Positions 26,629 to 34,085 of a stretch of 64,000 nt of DNA are shown here, in pieces; position 1 is the stretch's first letter; the number at the start of each line of letters is the position of its first letter. Where the stretch lies: positions 62,001-126,000 of the forward strand of contig DASRHT010000012.1 of assembly GCA_035650355.1 (NCBI GenBank), read 5' to 3'. The DNA is from DASRHT01 sp035650355 (GTDB taxonomy: Bacteria; Chloroflexota; Ktedonobacteria; Ktedonobacterales; Ktedonobacteraceae). Below the pieces are notes generated by a model, which did no database searches, had not been told where the DNA came from, and was given only the letters and a program-made list of their open reading frames with translations. The position numbers and the translations under genes were made by a program.

Positions 26629-27117
26629 TTATGCTGGCCTGAATCGAGGGATAGAGATCGCATCCGTGACGGCATCAAATACCACCGTCACGGGCAGATC
26701 CACCCGCAGATCTGCGGGGTCAATATCGACGATATTGCTCATCAGGCGCGGCCCCTCCTCCAGTTGCACAATCGCGACATTATAGGGCGTATCATTGCCA
26801 AACTCGGCTGATTTGATCTGGCGAATAATGGTATAGGAGTAGATTACGCCCCGTCCACTGCTCTCCACCCAACGGAGCGTTTCGGCTCCGCACTGCATGC
26901 AGTACATGCGCGGGTAGAACTGGTGTTGTCGGCACTGCTCACAGTATTGCAGCAGGAATTTGCCCTGCCGACATCCATCCCAAAACGGGCGGCTCTCATC
27001 GGTGACAACAGGCAATGGTTTTGGACGTGAGGTATCGGGCATAGCAGGCAAACTCCTTTTTACAAATTCGCGCATCCATTCTTCCAGCGATGCTGATAGC
27101 TCTTCTGGCGGCAACAT
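26629..27117 (-). CDS. DUF35 Zn-ribbon/OB-fold acyl-CoA-associated protein
   Basis: The 162-aa protein has a rubredoxin-like zinc ribbon (YCEQCRQHQFYPRMYCMQCG, four Cys) followed by an OB-fold (GVIYSYTIIRQIKSAEFGND, then TPYNVAIVQLEEGPRLMSNI). DUF35 proteins partner thiolases or MaoC-type hydratases and help bind acyl-CoA, as ChsH2 and the HMG-CoA synthase partner do. No thiolase is adjacent here. AGAGGT precedes the ATG. Confidence 0.9.
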   Translation of the reverse strand: MLPPEELSASLEEWMREFVKRSLPAMPDTSRPKPLPVVTDESRPFWDGCRQGKFLLQYCEQCRQHQFYPRMYCMQCGAETLRWVESSGRGVIYSYTIIRQIKSAEFGNDTPYNVAIVQLEEGPRLMSNIVDIDPADLRVDLPVTVVFDAVTDAISIPRFRPA

Positions 27118-27235
27118 GAATGTACCTCTATCTTATCACATCTAACACTACATTTCGTGCCCCCTTTGCTCATTTCAATCGTCGTCAAGGAATTTGGCAA
27201 CATCGACCACCTTCCCGACAACCTGGCCCTGCTGA

Positions 27236-27419
27236 AAGCCTGGAGCAGGGTTTCTCAAACGTGGTTTTTTCAGACAGAACGGCTCGCAAGCGAGCCGTTC
27301 GAGAGGAAGGTGCTGGCGGTGGGCGCAGCCCACCGCCAGCACCTTCCTCTCCCTGTGAACGCCTTCGGCGCGAGCAGTCAAAGCGTGCAGCGACGTTTGA
27401 GAAACCCTGAAGCCTGGAG
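27236..27419. mobile_element. MITE (164 bp, 17-bp terminal inverted repeats, 10-bp target duplication)
   Basis: The element proper is 27246-27409. Its ends are perfect inverted repeats (CAGGGTTTCTCAAACGT and its complement), and it is flanked directly by AAGCCTGGAG at 27236-27245 and 27410-27419, a 10-bp target-site duplication. Inside are two strong hairpins: GAACGGCTCGC-AA-GCGAGCCGTTC (27277-27300) and a near 24-bp perfect stem with a 3-nt loop (27300-27350). It encodes nothing. Target size suggests mobilisation by a transposase making 9-10 bp duplications (IS4-like or similar), which is inference. Lies 86 bp before the TIR gene. Confidence 0.85.
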
Positions 27420-27505
27420 AAGCTCTTGATGATAATTATGACCAATTCATGATACAATAGCGGAGGTAGAACAGGTGACACTTTGCGGCAATTCGTGTAA
27501 AAACA

Positions 27506-30205
27506 TTGAGGAACAGGCGTAACGTGGCTCTTTCACATATTGCGGAATGCGTGAAAATTTTCTTCTCACTTGCCCCCACGACCGAGGATAGGACGCTGTT
27601 CGAGCAATTGCGCAAGCACCTGGGCGTAATGAGGCTACAGGGGCACATCAATCTGTGGTACGATAGCGAGATCAGCCCGGGAAGCAATGCCAGAGAGATT
27701 ATTCGCTCCCACATCAGCACAGCCGATATTATTGTGCTGCTTATCAGCGCCGATTTTTTCGCCTCAGACCGTTGCGTCGAAATGGAAATGCCATACGCGC
27801 TTGAGCAACATATCACCAGGGCCACACCTGTCATTCCGGTGCTTTTACGCCCAATCGATTGGAGCGGATTGCCACTGGAGCAACATAGTCCCCTTCCTCC
27901 CGATGGCCGCCCCGTCAGCATCTGGGAAAACCTGGATACAGCCCTGAAGGAAGTGGCAGAGGGCATTCGGCGGGTTGTCGCTGATCTGGCGCATCGCTGG
28001 AGCAACACGCCTCGACCAGCAAGGTCGCCACAGTTTCCGCTCTCTACCCTCCCCCTCAGGCGCAATCCCTTTTTTACTGATCGCGATACCATTTTCACCA
28101 CCCTGCACGCCTCCTTCAATTCCGAACAGAGCAACCAGCCCAACATTCAGGCGCTCTATGGCCTGGGCGGCATCGGCAAAACGCTCCTCGCCATCGAATA
28201 TGCGCACCGCTATCAAGCGGAATACCAGGCAACCTTATGGCTCAATACGGCCTCTCGCGACCTATTCCACTCGGACCTTCGCTCGCTGGCCGATCAACTG
28301 GGCATCTCGCTGCCAAAAGACGTTGACGAGTCAGCGCGTCTCGCGGCGCTCAGACGCTGGCTACAGAGCCACGACCGCTGGCTCTTGGTGCTCGATGACC
28401 TGGACGACTTCTCTCTGCTGAACCAGCTCGTTCCCCTTAATAGCAACGGCCATGTGCTCCTGACTACTCACTCGGCAGCGACGGGACCATTTGCCTATGC
28501 CATCCCTGTGGATCAATTGACCAACGAGGAAGGTGCCCTGCTGCTGCTGCGACGCGCCAAAATCATTCCCCCAAAGGGCGAACGTGAAGATGCTCCCATA
28601 GAAGCTTACATGCAAGCTATGGCTATCGCGCAGGAATTCGCGAGCTACCCCCTGGCCCTCGATCAAGCTGGGGCCTACATCGATGAAACCGGGCGATCTC
28701 TCGCCTCCTATCTCGACCTCTATCGCCAACGACAGGTAGCCTTTCTCGGCACACGGGGACGCTTTGTGGATGATCATCCCAATCCGGTCACGACGACGCT
28801 TTCATTGACGTTTGAAAAGATCGCTCAGGTTGATCCTGACGCCCTGAAATTGCTACACCTCTTCGCGTTTCTCTATCCAGAGGCGCTGCCAGACGAAATG
28901 ATTGCGCATGGTGCCTCCTCGCTGGTTGGCCCCCTGCGCACACTGCTGCTTGATCCCCTCGCCCTGGATGCCGCCATTGCCACGCTCAGGCGCTTCTCAC
29001 TGCTCCAGCATGGCGCCGATAGCACGACGCTGAACATGCATCATATCGTCCAGATCATCCTCAGACAGGAGCTGACGCAACAACAGCAAGTCCAGATGGC
29101 AAAGCAAGCAGTGCGCATGGTTAATGCCACCTTCCCCGAAGTTCGTTTCAAAACCTGGGATGCGTGCGAACGCTACGTACCTCAGGCGCAGCATTGCGCG
29201 ACCTTGATTCAGGATTTCCAGCTCAGCTTGCCAGAGGGCGCGCAACTTCTAGAGCGCCTGGGCTTCTATTATTACCAGCGCGGATACTATAGCGAGGCGG
29301 AAGCCGTCCTCACCCAGTCCCTGCACCTGCATGAACGCCAGCGCCGTCCAGACCTCCTGGACATGGCCCAGACCCTCAACTCACTAGGACTGCTGGCTCA
29401 GAGACAGGCTCACTATCAGGAGGCGGAAGCGTTTCACCAGCGCGCCCTCAAGCTTCGCGAGCAGGAGCTGGGCGCGGACGATCCCACAACGGCGGAAAGC
29501 TTGCACAATCTCGCTGTGCTATATGAAAATCAAGGACGGTATCAGCAGGCTGAGCAGTTCTATCTACGCGTGCTCGCCATCGATGAACGCGAGGTAGGGA
29601 CTGACCATCCTGATACCGCCAAAACGTTGAATAATCTCGGGCTAGTGCATTATCTGCAAGGTCATTATGAGCAGGCTGAAACGATGTACCGGCGGGCGCT
29701 TGCCATCTATGAACAAGCCGCATATACCGATCATCCCGATATCACCTACACACTGAATAGCCTGGGCACGCTTTATGAGACGCAGGGCGATTACCAGCAG
29801 GCCGAAGCGTTATACCGGCAAGCCCTCGCCATGCGCGAGCAAGCGTTTGGCGAAAAACATTCAGAGACGGCTCATAGCATCAATAAATTGGCACATATCA
29901 TTGAATTGCAGGGCGACTATCAGCAGGCCGAAGCACTGTACCGGCAGGCGCTAACCATCGGGGAACAGGTGCTGGGAGCGGAGCATCCCGACGTTGCCCT
30001 CTTCCTCAACAATCTGGCCCTGCTCATAGCCAGACAGGAGCAATATCAGCAGGCCGAAGCGTTATATCGACGAGCTTTGAGCATTTACGAACAGTCGCTG
30101 GGAACGGAGCATCCTGCGGTCGCCCGCGTGCGCAGTAACCTGGAACAGTTCCGTCGCAAAATGGAAAATGAGGAACGGAGTAAGGCGGACTCCGCTGACA
30201 CATAA
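27506..30205 (+). CDS. TIR-NB-ARC-TPR protein (STAND NTPase, possible immune or signalling protein)
   Basis: About 899 aa. The N-terminal 150 residues are a TIR domain (CVKIFFSLAPTTEDRTLFEQ, IIVLLISADFFASDRCVEME; the Glu in the last segment fits the NADase catalytic Glu). Then come an NB-ARC NTPase (Walker A ALYGLGGIGKTLLAIEYA, Walker B RWLLVLDDLDD, LLTTHSA) and about seven kinesin-light-chain-type TPRs of 42 residues (YQQAEALYRQALAMREQ pattern). The architecture is that of bacterial STAND defence or signalling proteins, where the TPRs sense a trigger and TIR degrades NAD+. No partner gene is adjacent. TTG 27506 is the longest start; GTG 27524, preceded by GAGG, is likely the true one. Confidence 0.88.
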   Translation: MRNRRNVALSHIAECVKIFFSLAPTTEDRTLFEQLRKHLGVMRLQGHINLWYDSEISPGSNAREIIRSHISTADIIVLLISADFFASDRCVEMEMPYALEQHITRATPVIPVLLRPIDWSGLPLEQHSPLPPDGRPVSIWENLDTALKEVAEGIRRVVADLAHRWSNTPRPARSPQFPLSTLPLRRNPFFTDRDTIFTTLHASFNSEQSNQPNIQALYGLGGIGKTLLAIEYAHRYQAEYQATLWLNTASRDLFHSDLRSLADQLGISLPKDVDESARLAALRRWLQSHDRWLLVLDDLDDFSLLNQLVPLNSNGHVLLTTHSAATGPFAYAIPVDQLTNEEGALLLLRRAKIIPPKGEREDAPIEAYMQAMAIAQEFASYPLALDQAGAYIDETGRSLASYLDLYRQRQVAFLGTRGRFVDDHPNPVTTTLSLTFEKIAQVDPDALKLLHLFAFLYPEALPDEMIAHGASSLVGPLRTLLLDPLALDAAIATLRRFSLLQHGADSTTLNMHHIVQIILRQELTQQQQVQMAKQAVRMVNATFPEVRFKTWDACERYVPQAQHCATLIQDFQLSLPEGAQLLERLGFYYYQRGYYSEAEAVLTQSLHLHERQRRPDLLDMAQTLNSLGLLAQRQAHYQEAEAFHQRALKLREQELGADDPTTAESLHNLAVLYENQGRYQQAEQFYLRVLAIDEREVGTDHPDTAKTLNNLGLVHYLQGHYEQAETMYRRALAIYEQAAYTDHPDITYTLNSLGTLYETQGDYQQAEALYRQALAMREQAFGEKHSETAHSINKLAHIIELQGDYQQAEALYRQALTIGEQVLGAEHPDVALFLNNLALLIARQEQYQQAEALYRRALSIYEQSLGTEHPAVARVRSNLEQFRRKMENEERSKADSADT

Positions 30206-30866
30206 ACCTTATGGGGTAGAAAAGGCGTTAGAGGATATTGAAAGAAATGAGGGGTGTGAGATTTCTATTTGGCTGGCGCGGCTCTCGCGGCTCTCTGCCA
30301 CTATCTCTGCGCGGCTTCTTCTTATCGGGCTTTTGCTCCGGCTTTTTCTCACCGGGTTTTGGCTTCTTCTCACCGCCCCACCTTCCCTCTCCAACTACTC
30401 TTGCTCTGCTTTTGATACATATATTTCTATGTGTAGATATATCTATCTGGGGGGGGCATGCAGCGGCATTTCAAAAACGGCGGCAAAATCTGCCATATGA
30501 TAAACGCCGATTGCTTGCTTAGCGTGCCAAATTGTCAATAGCCTGGTAACGGCTGTACGTTCCAGAAAAGAGGAAAAACGTTGCTTGCAGAGGATTTCGT
30601 CATCATGAGCAACAACATCAATTCCTCCGCTGTGGCTCATTGCTGCTGCTCTCATTGACTCTGTCCCCCTCATTGTTCTTGTTACCGGATTATATCCACA
30701 TGTATCTATATTTTCACGCTGTCACAGAGATTTTACCCAGTGCAGTAAAATGCTACTCAAGCTTCTTTACTATAGTTTTACCACAGAAGTGAGCAAGCCT
30801 CAACAACTACCACCTACTATAGGCAAAGAGTCCCACACCACGTTCTCCTTTTACGCAAAGAGAAAG
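30206..30866. other. Intergenic region (660 bp) without a convincing gene
   Basis: Convergent gap between the TIR gene and pyrF. On the minus strand a Lys/Pro/Glu-rich frame (EKKPKPGEKKPEQKPDKKKP, about 30250-30380) ends at a normal stop but has no start codon, so it may be the tail of a decayed gene or low-complexity DNA. A run of eight G at 30449-30456 is notable. Nothing else seen. Confidence 0.35.
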
Positions 30867-31772
30867 CTACTTGCTGTGCCGGATCTCTGCGTCCAGTTGC
30901 TCCGTCGCTCTGCGGGCAGCTTGCGCGAAATCGGTACCTCGCGAGGCGAAGATGATGCTGCGGGAGGCACCGATAATCATACCCTGACCGCGGCTGTTTT
31001 TGCCAGCGTTTACCGTGGCGGCAACCTCGCCCCCCTGTGTACCGATACCAGGAATGAGAATGGGCATATCACCCACGATAGCGCGCACACGGGCCAGTTC
31101 CGCGGGATACGTTGCGCCAACGACGATTGCACAGTTTCCATGAATGTTCCAGCTCTGCGCCACATGGCGCGCCACAACCTGGTACAATGGCTCCTGTTCT
31201 TCTCCTACAGGTAGATCCTGCAATTCGCCTGAGCCAGGATTCGACGTTTTTACCAGCACAAGGATGCCCTTCTCTTTGCGCGCCAGAAAAGGTGCCAGAG
31301 CCTCCCTCCCCAGATACGGGTGGACAGTCACCGCATCAGCGCCGATGACATCGAAGACAGCCGCAACATAGCCAGCATTGGTGCTGCCGATATCTGCCCG
31401 CTTGGCATCGAGGATCACGGGAAGATGGGAATAAGTTTCCTTTATATAATGAACTGTTCGCATGAGCGCGCGATAGCCGGCATCCCCTTGCGCCTCATAA
31501 AAAGCAATGTTAGGCTTATACGCGCAAACCAGGTCATGAGTGGCGTCGATGATCTCGCGGTTGAATGTAAAAATAGCCTCTTCAACACTGCCGACTTTTT
31601 TCACTGCGGCAGGCAACTGCTCATAATCCGAATCTAACCCGACACAGACGGCATACCCCTCCTGCCACCGCTGTTTCAATAATGAGATGAAGGCTGTCTT
31701 TGCCACATGCTGTAGGGGCAGGGCTTGCCCCTGCCCTGCTCGCTCTTCTGCTTGATTTTGCTGTGTCATCAT
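30867..31772 (-). CDS. pyrF: Orotidine 5'-phosphate decarboxylase
   Basis: About 301 aa, the longer group of OMP decarboxylases. It carries the catalytic Lys/Asp tetrad in VILDAKRADIGSTNAGYV, with AVTVHPYLG, VKTSNPGSGELQ and the phosphate-binding IPGIGTQGGE and GASRSI. It performs the last step to UMP. The N-terminal tail (residues 1-28) includes a repeat-derived AGQGQALPLQ, encoded by a palindrome of the GTAGGGGC family, that is not part of the enzyme fold. GGAGGAATAAG precedes the ATG pair. Last gene of the pyr operon, 35 bp after pyrE. Confidence 0.95.
   Translation of the reverse strand: MMTQQNQAEERAGQGQALPLQHVAKTAFISLLKQRWQEGYAVCVGLDSDYEQLPAAVKKVGSVEEAIFTFNREIIDATHDLVCAYKPNIAFYEAQGDAGYRALMRTVHYIKETYSHLPVILDAKRADIGSTNAGYVAAVFDVIGADAVTVHPYLGREALAPFLARKEKGILVLVKTSNPGSGELQDLPVGEEQEPLYQVVARHVAQSWNIHGNCAIVVGATYPAELARVRAIVGDMPILIPGIGTQGGEVAATVNAGKNSRGQGMIIGASRSIIFASRGTDFAQAARRATEQLDAEIRHSK
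31712..31738 (-). repeat. GTAGGGGC-family palindromic repeat inside pyrF (short copy)
   Basis: GTAGGGGCAGGGC and GCCCCTGCCC fold onto each other (31712-31738). The repeat is read in frame as residues about 12-21 of PyrF (AGQGQALPLQ). Confidence 0.6.
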
Positions 31773-31807
31773 CTTATTCCTCCATCATAGGCTTTTACTC
31801 ATTACAA

Positions 31808-32452
31808 TCAGCTACTGATCTTTTTTGCCAGAAACGCTCGCCCCTTGCCCAGTTCGGTATTGATGGGCACTTGCTGACGGCAAAATGGACATTCCGCTTC
31901 GGTGAAGGTCTCTAGCGTTATCGCAATCACGGATTGAAGCGGCACATTCCCCACGTCGGCAGGCTGCACGTTGCCACGATTGCAGAGCGCGCTCAGGCCA
32001 ACGACATTGCCACCGTGTTGGCGTACAAGCTCGATCACCTGGCGCACGGAGCCGCCCGTTGTGAGCACATCTTCAACGACGAGGATGTTTTTGCCAGCGA
32101 TATGCCTGTCATAGCCGCGGCTGAAGAAAAACTTTTTATCCGTCCCATCGCTCCCTTTTTCCGCGTAAACCGCCAGCGTCTCTCCTGCTGAACGACGCTG
32201 GTTGAGATGATGCGCCGCCCACTGGGAGAGGACGATACCGCCCAGAACCGGGCCAACCACGACGTCAATCTGATCGGCATCATAGGGACGAACCATCAAT
32301 TCACAGAGCTTTGATATCGCGGCGGTATGCAAGTAGAGCGCGTCCTTATTGATATAGACCGAACTATGCCGACCTGAACTATAAACGAAATGGCTGTCGG
32401 TGATAATGGCTCCGGCAACGGTGAATAGCTGCATAATGGCTGGATCGTTCAT
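31808..32452 (-). CDS. pyrE: Orotate phosphoribosyltransferase
   Basis: About 214 aa. It has the type I phosphoribosyltransferase motif NILVVEDVLTTGGSVRQVIE (PRPP loop), VVVGPVLGGIVLSQWAA and YINKDALYLHTA. It converts orotate plus PRPP to OMP. AAGGAG six bases before the ATG supports the start. A C-terminal segment with CPFCRQQ gives two Cys spaced like half a zinc ribbon, seen in some long OPRTases. Between pyrC and pyrE lies a full palindromic repeat (32472-32547). Confidence 0.94.
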   Translation of the reverse strand: MNDPAIMQLFTVAGAIITDSHFVYSSGRHSSVYINKDALYLHTAAISKLCELMVRPYDADQIDVVVGPVLGGIVLSQWAAHHLNQRRSAGETLAVYAEKGSDGTDKKFFFSRGYDRHIAGKNILVVEDVLTTGGSVRQVIELVRQHGGNVVGLSALCNRGNVQPADVGNVPLQSVIAITLETFTEAECPFCRQQVPINTELGKGRAFLAKKISS

Positions 32453-32471
32453 GGCTGTCTCCTTATCGCGG

Positions 32472-32547
32472 GTAGGGGCAATCCCTCGCGGTTGCCCTCA
32501 CGTAGGACGGCGGGACAAACCTGGGCGGGGACCAGCCCCGCCCCTAC
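32472..32547 (-). repeat. GTAGGGGC-family palindromic repeat at the pyrC 3' end (76 bp)
   Basis: Starts GTAGGGGC and ends GCCCCTAC. Read on the minus strand, its first bases supply the pyrC stop codon (AGG TAG GGG), so the repeat defines the end of that gene. Confidence 0.8.
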
Positions 32548-33971
32548 CTTTCAATGCGTTGCCCCCGCGGATCGCCCACTATTTTGCCGCCTTGATAGAC
32601 CAGATCCCCGCGCAAGAACGTCATCACGGGCCTGCCGATCAGTTCCATGCCTTCATAAGCAGACCAGCGATTTTTGGTGAAAAGATCGTCTTTTTGCACG
32701 TTCCAGGGACGTTTTGCATCAACTACCGTGATATCAGCGTCCTTGCCAACAACCAGGCCGCCCTTCTGAGCAAAGCCGAAAATATCGGCGATGTTCCGCG
32801 AAGTGACCTGGGCGATGCGCACCAATCCCTCTTCCAGGCTGGCCGGACCAAAATGCTTGACCCAGTTGCTTAGCAGGACAGGGAGTGTCTCCTGAATCCC
32901 GGGCATGCCCGACGCCACCTCCCAGACGCTCTGCTTTTGCTTCTCCGCCAATGTATGCGGCGTATGCTCGGAAATGACGGCGTCGATTTTGCCTGCTCGC
33001 AGCAGTTGCCAGAGCCGCCTCTGCTCGTCAGGTGTGCGCAACGCGGGCGCGACATTGATCATATTGCCGTAAGTTGCGTAATCGTCGCTATTAAACGCCA
33101 ACTGATAGGCGGCGATTTCTCCGTAGACATCCACGCCAATGCTGCGCCCAAACTCGACGGCGGCGAACTCTTCCCCGGTTGAGAGGTGCAGCAAATAGAG
33201 TTTGACGCCAAACTGCTTCGCCAGCGCGACCATCTCCAGCGCGGAGGTCAGCACAACAGACAGGTTGCGCGCCTCTCCCCATACCGGCGGATCGCTCCTC
33301 CCCAACTGATCGCGGTATTTGTGGGTAAAATAATCGACCAGTTCTTGATTTTCGGCGTGGAGCAGCGCCATGATCCCACGCTCGCCCAGAATCTCGAAAA
33401 TGCGGGCAATATCACCAAGATGAGGGATGGTAGTAGGCGTTGTGGCATGACCGGCGGTAAAGATCTTGACGCCCGTAATCAGCTTTTTGTCGATCTTTGT
33501 CAGTTCGTCGATATCCTCAACGGCGGTTCCCATATTGATGGCAAAATCGGTATACGATCTGCCGTTATAGCGCGCGATCTGCTGCTCTACCCGCGCGACG
33601 GTTGTTGTCGGCGGCCTGACATTGGGCATGTCAAAGACGGTGGTATAGCCACCGGCCAGAGCCGCCCGCGTGCCGTGGGGAATATCCTCCTTATGTTCAA
33701 GCCCTGGCTCGCGAAAATGCCCATGCACCTCAATCAGACCGGGCAGAATATAATAATCACGGCAATCAATCACGGCTGCTGTAGGGGCAATCCCTTGCGG
33801 TTGCCCTGCCTCTTGCGGTTGTCCCGTAGGCAGGGCGGGGGCCAGCCCCGCCCCTACATCGGATGGAGGAAAACCCTCTTCAATCCTCGCGATTTTGCCG
33901 TCAGCGATATGTAATGTGCCTTTGATAATGCGGTCCGGCAGCACGATGGAGCCGATGAGCGTTGTAGACAT
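32544..33971 (-). CDS. pyrC: Dihydroorotase (amidohydrolase)
   Basis: About 475 aa. The metal-binding motif HGHFREPG is present (EVHGHFREPGLEHKEDIPHG), with a later HAENQELV, HLSTGEE and SEHTPH, the ligands of type I dihydroorotases. It cyclises N-carbamoyl-aspartate to dihydroorotate. Residues about 39-64 (VGAGLAPALPTGQPQEAGQP onward) are encoded by a palindromic repeat inserted in frame between the N-terminal beta-sheet and the catalytic barrel, where the fold should tolerate a surface loop. The stop codon comes from a second repeat copy. Confidence 0.94.
   Translation of the reverse strand: MSTTLIGSIVLPDRIIKGTLHIADGKIARIEEGFPPSDVGAGLAPALPTGQPQEAGQPQGIAPTAAVIDCRDYYILPGLIEVHGHFREPGLEHKEDIPHGTRAALAGGYTTVFDMPNVRPPTTTVARVEQQIARYNGRSYTDFAINMGTAVEDIDELTKIDKKLITGVKIFTAGHATTPTTIPHLGDIARIFEILGERGIMALLHAENQELVDYFTHKYRDQLGRSDPPVWGEARNLSVVLTSALEMVALAKQFGVKLYLLHLSTGEEFAAVEFGRSIGVDVYGEIAAYQLAFNSDDYATYGNMINVAPALRTPDEQRRLWQLLRAGKIDAVISEHTPHTLAEKQKQSVWEVASGMPGIQETLPVLLSNWVKHFGPASLEEGLVRIAQVTSRNIADIFGFAQKGGLVVGKDADITVVDAKRPWNVQKDDLFTKNRWSAYEGMELIGRPVMTFLRGDLVYQGGKIVGDPRGQRIER
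33781..33857 (-). repeat. GTAGGGGC-family palindromic repeat inside pyrC (77 bp)
   Basis: Starts GTAGGGGC and ends GCCCCTAC, the same ends as the copy at 32472-32547, with similar interior (AATCCCTTGCGGTTGCCCT). It is translated in frame as residues about 39-64 of dihydroorotase. Confidence 0.85.
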
Positions 33972-33983
33972 GTTAAACGTTCC

Positions 33984-34079
33984 TCATGCATTTCCACTTG
34001 ACATCTTAGGACTCGATGTTATCCTTCTCCTCAAGAGGGGCGGCAGGAGCCGGTGGCTAGCACGACCCGCTTGAAGGGA
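33984..34079 (-). repeat. Spacer repeat R1 (before pyrC), related to the pyrB 3' end and spacer
   Basis: Shares blocks with 40769-40863 in the same order: TGCATTTC-ACTTGACATC near one end and GGCTAGC-C-ACCCGCTTGA-GGG at the other. In the second copy that last block contains the final codons of pyrB; here it follows the stop of the flavoprotein gene and codes for nothing. So the pyrC spacer looks like a relic of a pyrB-pyrC junction. Confidence 0.6.
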
Positions 34080-34085
34080 TTGAAA

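Noticed and set aside
30238..30522. 94-codon open frame after the TIR gene
   Set aside because: Low-complexity Gly/Phe/Ser stretch with no ribosome-binding site or family features.
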